Below the pieces are notes generated by a model that searched no databases, had not been told where the DNA came from, and saw nothing but the letters and a program-made list of their open reading frames with translations. A DNA stretch of 13,122 nucleotides from Acidobacteriaceae bacterium (GTDB taxonomy: Bacteria > Acidobacteriota > Terriglobia > Terriglobales > Acidobacteriaceae): NCBI GenBank assembly GCA_003140705.1, contig PLKU01000485.1:8016-21137 (forward strand), given 5' to 3'. Of the stretch, positions 1 through 5,550 are shown in pieces. Position 1 is the stretch's first letter. Each line of letters opens with the position of its first letter. The translations under genes were made by a program, and so were the position numbers.

Positions 1-26
1 GAGTGGCGCCTTTTCGGATTAGGCAT
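1..26 (-). CDS. rpmF: 50S ribosomal protein L32, N-terminal fragment (cut by window edge)
   Basis: Only the first eight complete codons are inside the window. Read on the minus strand from the ATG at 26-24 they give MPNPKRRH, followed by two bases of the next codon. This matches the basic start of bacterial L32 (M-x-x-P-K-R-R-x-S). An AAAGGA Shine-Dalgarno-like stretch lies about 8 bases upstream of the ATG. The gene lies 100 bp downstream of yceD on the same strand, the standard yceD-rpmF order in bacteria, which strongly supports the call despite the short fragment. L32 is a small structural protein of the large ribosomal subunit. Confidence 0.85.
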
Positions 27-126
27 GACGAATTCCTTTCGTGTCTCCGCCAACTTCAAGCCCCGGTCAGTATCAGGCCGCACTCGGCCATTACTGCCCT
101 ATGCCTATGGAACAGGCGGAACACCC

Positions 127-699
127 TCAATCTCTGGGGTTTATGTCTGGGGACTTGATCCGGCCGCGGAGCCCAGCTAATGCTTCCCAGCGGGGGTCGC
201 TCGGACCCACTTCGCAGTTGCACATCTGGCTGTTGCGGTTCTCACCGCAGCGCGGGCAAAGCCCCTTGCAATCTGCCTTGCAGAGAGTTCTGACCGGCAG
301 GGACAAAAGCACCTGCTCCCGCAGCACATCCTCTAGCAACAGACTGTCTCCCTGATAATAACCGATTTCCGTTTCCGGCGCTGTAATTGAACGCTCCGGT
401 GCTTCGGAATCCGCTTCAGCCGGCCTGAAAATCAAGTCGAATTCCGCACTGAGCGGAATCTCAACCGGCTCCACGCAACGGGCGCAGGGAACCTGAAATG
501 TGCCCGCAAATCGCCCTCTGAGCCGGATGTCGGCCACAATGTCCTTGGGGCCCCGATGCTCGTGGAGCACCTCGGCCAGCCCGGATGTGGCCAAGTTTCC
601 CACCTGCTCCGCCTCCTGGCCAAAACCGACCGCTCCCGGCCCCAGCTCCAGGTCGAAGTCAATCGGCTCCCGTTCCAACTCGCTTACATTAAATTCCAT
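127..699 (-). CDS. yceD: YceD/DUF177 family protein (large-subunit rRNA accumulation protein)
   Basis: The product has 190 residues, usual for the family. The N-terminal half carries a PCARC pair (Cys72, Cys75). The C-terminal half carries the family's cysteine cluster: Cys140, Cys144, then GLCPRCG (Cys148, Cys151), an N-rich turn and CNC (Cys160, Cys162), likely metal-binding. In E. coli YceD is linked to 23S rRNA accumulation, and plants have a related protein in plastids; the biochemical role is not settled. It is followed by rpmF after 100 bp on the same strand, the conserved arrangement. The ATG at 699-697 has no clear Shine-Dalgarno, and a candidate promoter at 706-734 would start transcription almost at the ATG, so the message may be leaderless. 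The family assignment is secure. Confidence 0.93.
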   Translation of the reverse strand: MEFNVSELEREPIDFDLELGPGAVGFGQEAEQVGNLATSGLAEVLHEHRGPKDIVADIRLRGRFAGTFQVPCARCVEPVEIPLSAEFDLIFRPAEADSEAPERSITAPETEIGYYQGDSLLLEDVLREQVLLSLPVRTLCKADCKGLCPRCGENRNSQMCNCEVGPSDPRWEALAGLRGRIKSPDINPRD

Positions 700-705
700 C
701 CTATG

Positions 706-734
706 AGCCTACGGCGCAGTCACCCCCCAGTCAA
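706..734 (-). promoter_or_regulatory. Candidate sigma70-type promoter of yceD-rpmF
   Basis: On the minus strand TTGACT (734-729, five of six to the -35 consensus) is followed after exactly 17 bases by TAGGCT (711-706, three of six to the -10). The predicted start site falls within about a base of the yceD ATG at 699. The weak -10 keeps confidence modest. Confidence 0.35.
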
Positions 735-782
735 TGCGTCTCTCGGCTCTCTTAAAATAAGAAAAAGGCGAAACGCAGGCAG

Positions 783-1292
783 ATGACTGAGATTCTTAAT
801 CCCCCAACCGGATTCCTTCACCCCTTTTCCATCCGAACGGCGTCGGCTGCTGATTGCCCCAGCCTGATCCCACTCATCAACGCTGCCTTCTCCATCGAGA
901 CGTTTCTTGAAGGCACCCGCACCGATGAGTCCCGCCTGACAGCCATGATGGAGAAAGGCACTATCCTGGTGGCCGAAGACAGTTCCGCCCGCCTCCTCGG
1001 TTGTGTCTATGTAGAAGTCGGCGGAGACCGTGGGTACATGGGGCAGCTCGCCGTCGACCGCGCCCATCAACGCGCAGGGCTCGGGCGCATTCTTGTCGAG
1101 GCCGCCGAAAGCCATTTGCGCAAGTCCGGCTGCAAGGCCGTGGACATCGTCGTCCTCAGCCTCCGCCCGGAGCTGCCGCCCGTCTATCGCCGCATTGGCT
1201 ACCTCGAGACCGGCACCGGCCCTTTTACTCCGCAGCGCTCACTCGCCCCCGGTGTCGAATGCCACGGCATCTTCATGTCGAAGCAGTTTTAA
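783..1292 (+). CDS. GNAT family N-acetyltransferase
   Basis: The product has 169 residues, typical of a single GNAT domain. The acetyl-CoA binding motif A is clear: strand GYMGQLAV (84-91), then the Q/R-x-x-G-x-G pyrophosphate loop as QRAGLG (96-101), then a helix. Near the C-terminus PVYRRIGYLETGT (133-145) is the usual Y-x-x-x-G-[FY] motif B region. The substrate cannot be read from sequence: it could be a small amine, an amino acid or a protein N-terminus. The ATG at 783 is preceded by an A/G-rich stretch (AAAAAGG at about 762-768) that is too far away for an ideal ribosome site, so the exact start is only fairly certain. The stop codon overlaps that of the convergent esterase gene in the palindrome TTAA (1289-1292). 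Confidence 0.88.
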   Translation: MTEILNPPTGFLHPFSIRTASAADCPSLIPLINAAFSIETFLEGTRTDESRLTAMMEKGTILVAEDSSARLLGCVYVEVGGDRGYMGQLAVDRAHQRAGLGRILVEAAESHLRKSGCKAVDIVVLSLRPELPPVYRRIGYLETGTGPFTPQRSLAPGVECHGIFMSKQF

Positions 1293-4075
1293 GGTTTGCT
1301 GGTCCCCGGCCCATGTAGATAGTGCCCGGCGAAGTCGAGAAACGTTGCCCAATTCGGCGCAGACGTATGGCCGCCGGAGTGCTGGCGAAAACCCAGGTCT
1401 CCGTCGATCAGAGCAGTTTCAATATGCGGGAACTCCGCAGTCCCCAAGTCCTTGTTGCCCAATAGTCGGTAGACCGGCCCAGCGTCCACTTCGGCCAGGA
1501 ACATGCCCCGTGCGTCCGCCCATCCATCACCGGGCTTGCTTGGCTCATTCATCGTGGTCAGGCCCCCGCCGATAAACACCGGACGCGGCGCGCACAGCGC
1601 GATAAGCTCGTGGTTATCCACTGGCAGGTCGCGTGGTGTCAGGGGTCCCGCATACTTCAGCAGGTTCCCGTCCATCCACTGATAGAGCCGGGTCGACTCC
1701 AAATGACTCAAGGGCTCGCCGTAGATGTGCCGGAAAAGCTTTGCTCCCCCCTCGCCGGATGAACTGCTGTAAAGAACAGCAAATCGCGGGTCATACGCCA
1801 TGGTCACCAGTGCGGCTTTCCCCAGCCGCGAGTGGCCCTCAATGCCTATCTGCTTCGCATCCACGGTCTTGTCGGTCTCCAGGTAGTCCAGCAACCGGCC
1901 TGCGCCCCATGCCCACGCCTTCAGCGCGCCCCAGTCTTCCAGGTAGCGCGGCTGCCCCTGATTCATCAGACCGATGATTCCCTCTGTTAGCCCCGATCCG
2001 TCGTCAGCCTGGAAACTCATCGGAGACAGCACAGCGAATCCCCAGCCCTTTGCCAGCACCTGAAGCTCCCAGGTTTGCCCATAATCCCCAAGCGCGTCTG
2101 AACTCTTGTCGGAAACCGGCCTTTTCAGAGACGCAGCATACTCGCCCCCAAAGGCAAGCTCCATGATGACCGGAATTGGTCCAGCCGCGTTTGCGGGCGT
2201 CGTCAGTGTGGCGTCGATGTTGACCGCAATCTGCGGGTAACGGGAGTTGTCCACGTGCCCCGCAAGCATCTTGGTTACAACCGGAACATCGCCTATCGTT
2301 TCCCTGGTGGTGCTGACCACCTCCCAGCTGACCTTGGGCAGATTCGCTGGCGTCCGCCCCAGCACCTCGCGGTCGTAGTCCTCCACAATCTCGCGGCGGC
2401 GCACCTTCCACCACTCCTCTGCCGTCGTCACCGGTTTCCCACTCTTTTCCACCAGCGGATCGGGAAGATTGGTGTAGACGTTGGCTTTGGATTCGTCCCA
2501 ATTGGCATCTTTCTCTTCGCCGGGACGCAATTCCTTGATTCCCAGCAGGTCCATCATTCGCTGATGATCCTGCTCGGCCGTCAAATGTACTGGCGCGGGA
2601 ACAGCGAGCCCCGGCCCATGCAGATACCGGCCGGCAAACGTCAGGAACGTCGGCCAGTTCGGACCCGGCGTGTGCCCGCCCGAATGCTGCCTGAACGCCA
2701 CATCGCCATCGATGAGCGCCGTCTCGGTGGGCGGGAACTCTGCTGTCCCCATGTCCTTCTTGCCCAGCAGAAGATATACCGGTCCCGCACCCGCCGCGGC
2801 CAGGAACATCCCCTTTGCATCCACCCATCCATCTCCGTTGGTGGCGCCGCCGGAGATGAACACCGGACGCGGCGCGCATAGCGAGATCAATTCATGCGCA
2901 TCCACAGGCAGGTCGCCTGTCGTCAGCGGCCCGGCATACTTGAGAAAGTTCCCCGCCAGCCAGTGGTAGGCCTGTGGGTCAGCCAGGTTTTCCACCGTTT
3001 CGCCGAAGATGTGACGGTAAAGCTTGGCGCCGCCCTCGCCCGACGAGCTGACATAAGCAATCGCCAGCCGCGGTTCGAAGGCCATGGTCACCAGCGTCGC
3101 TTTGCCGTAGCGTGAGTGCCCCTCAAGCCCCACCTGCATGGCATCGACGGACTTGTCCGCTTCAAAATAGTCCAGAGCACGGCTTGCACCCCATGCCCAT
3201 GCGCGCAGCGCGCCCCAGTCGTCCGCCTTGCGTGGCTGTCCTTTGTTGATCAGTCCGATGATGCCTTCGGTCAGTCCCGCGCCATTATCTGCCTGGTAGC
3301 TGGTGGGGACAAGCTCCGCATACCCCCATCCCTTCGCCAGCACCTGCTGCTGCCATGTCGGGCCCTGCCCCGTTGCTGCAGCGGCAAATTGCGGAAAGCG
3401 CTTGGCCATCTGCGCCATGAACTCTCGGCTGAAGCCAAACTCCATAATCACTGGAACTGGCCCAGTCGCATTCGCCGGAGTCGTCAGCGTAAGGTCTATA
3501 TCCACCTTGATCGCTGGATAGGATGAGTGGTCCACGTGACCAAGCAGCCTCTTCGTAATCACGGCAACATCGGCGTTCTTTTCAGGCGTGGTGCTCACGA
3601 CCTCCCATGTAACTTTGGGAAGGTTGGCGGGAACGCGACCGTAGATTTCGCGGTCGAAGTCCTCAACAATCTCCGGCCGTCGCTTGGTCCACCATTCATT
3701 CGCCGTGGTCACACGATTGCCACTCTTGAGCAGCAGCGGGTCGGGCAGCGTTGGGTAAACGTCGGCCTTGGATTCGTCGTAGTTGGCTGCAAACGGGGAT
3801 TTCACATCTCCATCCGCGCCGCGGCGCAGTTCTTTGATGCCCAGCAGGTCCATCATCCGTTGATGATCTTTCTCTGATGCCGCCTGCGCGGCCAACATCT
3901 CCGGCGTTGGCGTGAAGCGTGGTAGCGGCGGAGCCGATGGCGCGGATGCCGGCGGAGTTGCCGATGGAGCGGCAGGCGCTGCTTGTCCGCAGACGTGTAA
4001 AGCTCCAACCATGACCATGCACGACAACGCCGTTGCGGGAACCACACGATGCAAAATCAACCACGAAGATGCCAT
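1289..4075 (-). CDS. Secreted tandem CE15-like glucuronoyl esterase / alpha-beta hydrolase (two fused copies)
   Basis: The product has 928 residues from the ATG at 4075-4073. A GTG four codons upstream (4087-4085) is also possible, but GTGAGG lies six bases before the ATG as a likely ribosome site, so the ATG is preferred. An N-terminal hydrophobic segment ending near VCGQA suggests Sec export (a weak lipobox, LHVC, is possible), followed by a Pro/Ala-rich linker to about residue 58. Two homologous domains follow, about 70-489 and 503-924. Each has DHQRMMDLLGIKEL, EWW, a GHSR-x-GKA nucleophile elbow (Ser321; Ser749), SSSGEGGAK (Glu347; Glu775), CAPRPVFI and a GGH followed by W-x-x-FL-x-FA (His468; His903). 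The GHSR-x-GK elbow and Glu after the next strand fit carbohydrate esterase family 15, whose members cleave lignin-glucuronoxylan esters; acetylxylan-esterase-like activity is an alternative. Both active sites look intact. Confidence 0.85.
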   Translation of the reverse strand: MASSWLILHRVVPATALSCMVMVGALHVCGQAAPAAPSATPPASAPSAPPLPRFTPTPEMLAAQAASEKDHQRMMDLLGIKELRRGADGDVKSPFAANYDESKADVYPTLPDPLLLKSGNRVTTANEWWTKRRPEIVEDFDREIYGRVPANLPKVTWEVVSTTPEKNADVAVITKRLLGHVDHSSYPAIKVDIDLTLTTPANATGPVPVIMEFGFSREFMAQMAKRFPQFAAAATGQGPTWQQQVLAKGWGYAELVPTSYQADNGAGLTEGIIGLINKGQPRKADDWGALRAWAWGASRALDYFEADKSVDAMQVGLEGHSRYGKATLVTMAFEPRLAIAYVSSSGEGGAKLYRHIFGETVENLADPQAYHWLAGNFLKYAGPLTTGDLPVDAHELISLCAPRPVFISGGATNGDGWVDAKGMFLAAAGAGPVYLLLGKKDMGTAEFPPTETALIDGDVAFRQHSGGHTPGPNWPTFLTFAGRYLHGPGLAVPAPVHLTAEQDHQRMMDLLGIKELRPGEEKDANWDESKANVYTNLPDPLVEKSGKPVTTAEEWWKVRRREIVEDYDREVLGRTPANLPKVSWEVVSTTRETIGDVPVVTKMLAGHVDNSRYPQIAVNIDATLTTPANAAGPIPVIMELAFGGEYAASLKRPVSDKSSDALGDYGQTWELQVLAKGWGFAVLSPMSFQADDGSGLTEGIIGLMNQGQPRYLEDWGALKAWAWGAGRLLDYLETDKTVDAKQIGIEGHSRLGKAALVTMAYDPRFAVLYSSSSGEGGAKLFRHIYGEPLSHLESTRLYQWMDGNLLKYAGPLTPRDLPVDNHELIALCAPRPVFIGGGLTTMNEPSKPGDGWADARGMFLAEVDAGPVYRLLGNKDLGTAEFPHIETALIDGDLGFRQHSGGHTSAPNWATFLDFAGHYLHGPGTSKP

Positions 4076-4139
4076 GACAAACCTCACTTTCGAACCACGT
4101 TCCCAGAGGGTATGGCCAACGGCCCCAAGAGTATCGATT

Positions 4140-4147
4140 TACTCCAA
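4140..4147 (+). repeat. Left 8-bp target-site duplication TACTCCAA
   Basis: TACTCCAA abuts the outer end of the left inverted repeat and recurs exactly at 5193-5200 beyond the right one. Because the last A and first T could also be counted as inverted repeat, the duplication could be scored as 6 bp (ACTCCA) with a 42-bp repeat. Confidence 0.8.
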
Positions 4148-4188
4148 GCTGGGTATCTGCTTGACTCACCCTGCCACAATTTGTTGTG
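4148..4188 (+). repeat. Left terminal inverted repeat (IRL)
   Basis: It matches the reverse complement of 5152-5192 at 40 of 41 positions. The inner end holds a dyad, CCACAA-4-TTGTGG (4174-4189), a possible protein-binding site or hairpin. TTGACT reads inward at 4161-4166. Confidence 0.9.
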
Positions 4189-4249
4189 GTCAACAATCAA
4201 CATGAGCATTGTAGTCGCCGCCTCTGTGTTACCAAGACAAAGGATTGAA

Positions 4250-4447
4250 ATGAACAAGATGTATCGAGTTACAGGTAAAGAGAAAACCGGTTTTGCTGTT
4301 GTGGATGGACATGGTGCGATCGTGTATGACCTGCTTGATTCCAAGGAAGAAGCTATCGAAATATGCGCAATCCTGAACGACGGAATCGGACCTGAATGGG
4401 GTGCCGTGGAAGAAGAACTCACCAGACGGCGTACGCCAATCAGGTGA
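4250..4447 (+). CDS. Small hypothetical protein (passenger of the mobile cassette)
   Basis: I do not recognise this 65-residue protein. The ATG at 4250 is chosen because AGGA sits five bases upstream of it. The frame stays open farther left, through the inverted repeat, but upstream starts lack a ribosome site. The protein starts MNKMYRVTGK. A likely beta hairpin (GFAVVDGHGAIVYDL, 14-28) is followed by a helix (SKEEAIEICAILNDG, 31-45) and an acidic then basic tail (EEELTRRR). There is no signal peptide, membrane segment or helix-turn-helix, and no resemblance to a transposase. It is co-directional with vapB, 97 bp upstream of it, and wholly inside the inverted repeats. It may be a regulator or accessory protein, or a gene unrelated to VapBC. 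Confidence 0.6.
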   Translation: MNKMYRVTGKEKTGFAVVDGHGAIVYDLLDSKEEAIEICAILNDGIGPEWGAVEEELTRRRTPIR

Positions 4448-4503
4448 CGAAGAGAACGGCGGTATTTCGGGAACGCGGCAATCTTGCCCAACAGGCACCA
4501 CTG

Positions 4504-4537
4504 CAATGCACGCATCGGTGCTATAATTGGTGCATGG
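4504..4537 (+). promoter_or_regulatory. vapBC promoter (extended -10) within a candidate autoregulatory operator
   Basis: A perfect TATAAT (4522-4527) preceded by TGC (4519-4521) makes an extended -10 element; no good -35 is visible, as is common for this class. Inverted half-sites ATGCAC (4506-4511) and GTGCAT (4530-4535) straddle the -10 with centres 24 bp apart, and ATGC-AC-GCAT (4506-4515) is itself a small palindrome. VapB-VapC complexes usually repress their own operon by binding such palindromes, so this arrangement would occlude the polymerase. The operator role is inferred. Confidence 0.6.
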
Positions 4538-4544
4538 AGGAAAT

Positions 4545-4742
4545 ATGAGAGCTACCGTATCGCTCGACGACGATCTGTTACGAACGGCGGAAGAGTACAG
4601 CGGCTTGACGGAAAGAGCGGCATTGATTCGTGCCGCGTTAAAGTCGTTAATTGCGCGGGAAGCCGGTCGCAGGCTTCTGGCGCTGGCTGGGACCGCCCCC
4701 AACATTGAAGACGTGCGGAGATTGCGAGTAGACGAACAGTGA
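4545..4742 (+). CDS. vapB: VapB-type antitoxin
   Basis: The product has 65 residues. The ATG at 4545 follows GGAGG (4536-4540) by four bases, and the protein begins MRATVSLDDDLL, the ribbon-helix-helix-like start common in small VapB antitoxins (M-R-[TA]-T-V-[ST]-L-D-D). The helical part TERAALIRAALKSLIARE (22-39) fits dimerisation and DNA binding. The C-terminal tail (about 40-65) would wrap and block the toxin. A longer reading from a TTG at 4527 would overlap the promoter and is rejected. The stop codon overlaps the vapC start in GTGA, so the two are translationally coupled. VapB neutralises VapC and, with it, represses the operon. The family name is firm; the exact antitoxin subfamily is not. 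Confidence 0.88.
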   Translation: MRATVSLDDDLLRTAEEYSGLTERAALIRAALKSLIAREAGRRLLALAGTAPNIEDVRRLRVDEQ

Positions 4743-5113
4743 TTCTCGCGGACACTTCAATCTGGATCGCCATGTTTCGTACTGGCGCTTACAAGGCAGA
4801 GTTGGACACATTGATTGCCAACGATCAACTCTGCATTCACCCATTCTTGATTGCGGAGTTGGCGCTCGGCACGTTGCCGGAACGCCGAAAAACACTAGCA
4901 TATCTCGACCAACTGATTTCCATCCGCCCGGTGCGGTTGGAGGATGTTCGGCACATGATCGAAACTCGGGGATTTGCCTCGAAGGGGATCGGCTTGACGG
5001 ACGCACATTTGATTGCCTCCTGTCGGGCAACTCCGGGCACCCAAATATGGACCCTTGACGGGAAACTTGGCAAAGTCGCCGAATCCCTAAGCGTCCGCAC
5101 TACTCTCCCTTAG
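4739..5113 (+). CDS. vapC: VapC toxin, PIN-domain ribonuclease
   Basis: The product has 124 residues, a standard single PIN domain. All four acidic metal ligands are visible: Asp5 in ILADTSIW, Glu40 in LIAELALG, Asp88 in GLTDAHLIAS and Asp107 in IWTLDGKL. The toxin should therefore be a competent Mg2+/Mn2+-dependent endoribonuclease; characterised VapCs cut tRNAs or rRNA, but the target here is unknown. The start is the GTG at 4739, overlapping the vapB stop by 4 bp, with no separate ribosome site needed. The gene ends 38 bp before the right inverted repeat. It looks intact, with no frameshift. Confidence 0.94.
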   Translation: MILADTSIWIAMFRTGAYKAELDTLIANDQLCIHPFLIAELALGTLPERRKTLAYLDQLISIRPVRLEDVRHMIETRGFASKGIGLTDAHLIASCRATPGTQIWTLDGKLGKVAESLSVRTTLP

Positions 5114-5151
5114 TCGGAAACACAGGTAACGTCGCGACTGACACTGCGTTA

Positions 5152-5192
5152 CACAACATATTGTGGCAGGGTGAGTCAAGCAGATACCCAGC
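5152..5192 (-). repeat. Right terminal inverted repeat (IRR)
   Basis: This is the inverted copy of 4148-4188, 40 of 41 positions. The single difference turns the inner dyad loop TTTG into TATG, and the base beyond the repeat breaks the last pair of the dyad. Confidence 0.9.
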
Positions 5193-5200
5193 TACTCCAA
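5193..5200 (+). repeat. Right 8-bp target-site duplication TACTCCAA
   Basis: It is identical to 4140-4147. Joining 4147 to 5201 restores a plausible empty site, GATT-TACTCCAA-ATTGGG. Confidence 0.8.
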
Positions 5201-5550
5201 ATTGGGCAAGAGGGTAGCGGCCAATTCACGTCCGCCGCGAGCCACGCCACCTTGATCATCGCTGGCCAGTGACCTCGACGGCATGATCCGCCAGTTCCGC
5301 CTCGATGCAATGCAGGCTGTGCGCTTCCTGCAGTCACTGGTTATCGCTGTGAAGCCGGCTACTGGCTCTCTTTCCCCACGCCGCGGGGTCATTCCCAGCG
5401 GCGTTTCTTATCGCATTCCAAAATCTTCATGCTCCCTTTGTTCTCCCTTGCTCCGCCCTATGGTAGCCTCCGATTGAGGACCAGTTCACTGCATTGCGGT
5501 GGCAATCACCGCCGCCGTGGCTGCATCCAAACCCTAGAGAGATACACCGC
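5201..5550. other. Gene-free interval between the mobile cassette and sthA
   Basis: I see no convincing gene in these 350 bases. Short open frames exist on both strands, but they lack ribosome sites and family resemblance. CCCC-7-GGGG (5374-5388) could form a weak hairpin. An 8-bp inverted repeat (5266-5273 and 5333-5340) is noted among the findings. The sthA promoter presumably lies in the right part, but no good -35/-10 pair was found. Confidence 0.5.

Larger units (their letters stand above)
4148..5192. mobile_element. Transposase-less mobile cassette (MITE-like) carrying VapBC
   Basis: This 1045-bp unit starts GCTGGGTATCTGC and ends GCAGATACCCAGC. Its 41-bp ends (4148-4188 and 5152-5192) are inverted copies with one mismatch (4181 against 5159). 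It is flanked by the direct repeat TACTCCAA, the usual footprint of transposition. Inside are a 65-codon ORF of unknown function, vapB and vapC, all rightward; no transposase or recombinase is encoded. By eye the interior is more A/T-rich than its surroundings. It is therefore probably mobilised in trans by a transposase recognising the same ends. The family cannot be named from the ends; 8-bp duplications occur in several IS families. It lies about 72 bp upstream of the CE15 gene's start and may have displaced that gene's promoter. Confidence 0.8.

Noticed and set aside
41..355. 104-codon plus-strand frame at the left edge
   Set aside because: It is opposite the cysteine-rich C-terminus of yceD and has no family features.
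2004..2879. 291-codon second frame on the same strand inside the tandem esterase gene
   Set aside because: The real frame here is proven by the repeated CE15 motifs; this one is low-complexity Arg/Gly-rich translation of the shifted frame.
4049..4249. Upstream extension of the small cassette ORF through the left inverted repeat
   Set aside because: The frame happens to be open across the repeat, but only the ATG at 4250 has a ribosome site, and the extension would cross the element boundary into flanking DNA.
5192..5392. 66-codon minus-strand frame beside the right inverted repeat, considered as a transposase remnant
   Set aside because: No transposase motif (DDE, HTH) could be seen, there is no ribosome site, and the frame partly reads the edge of the insertion.
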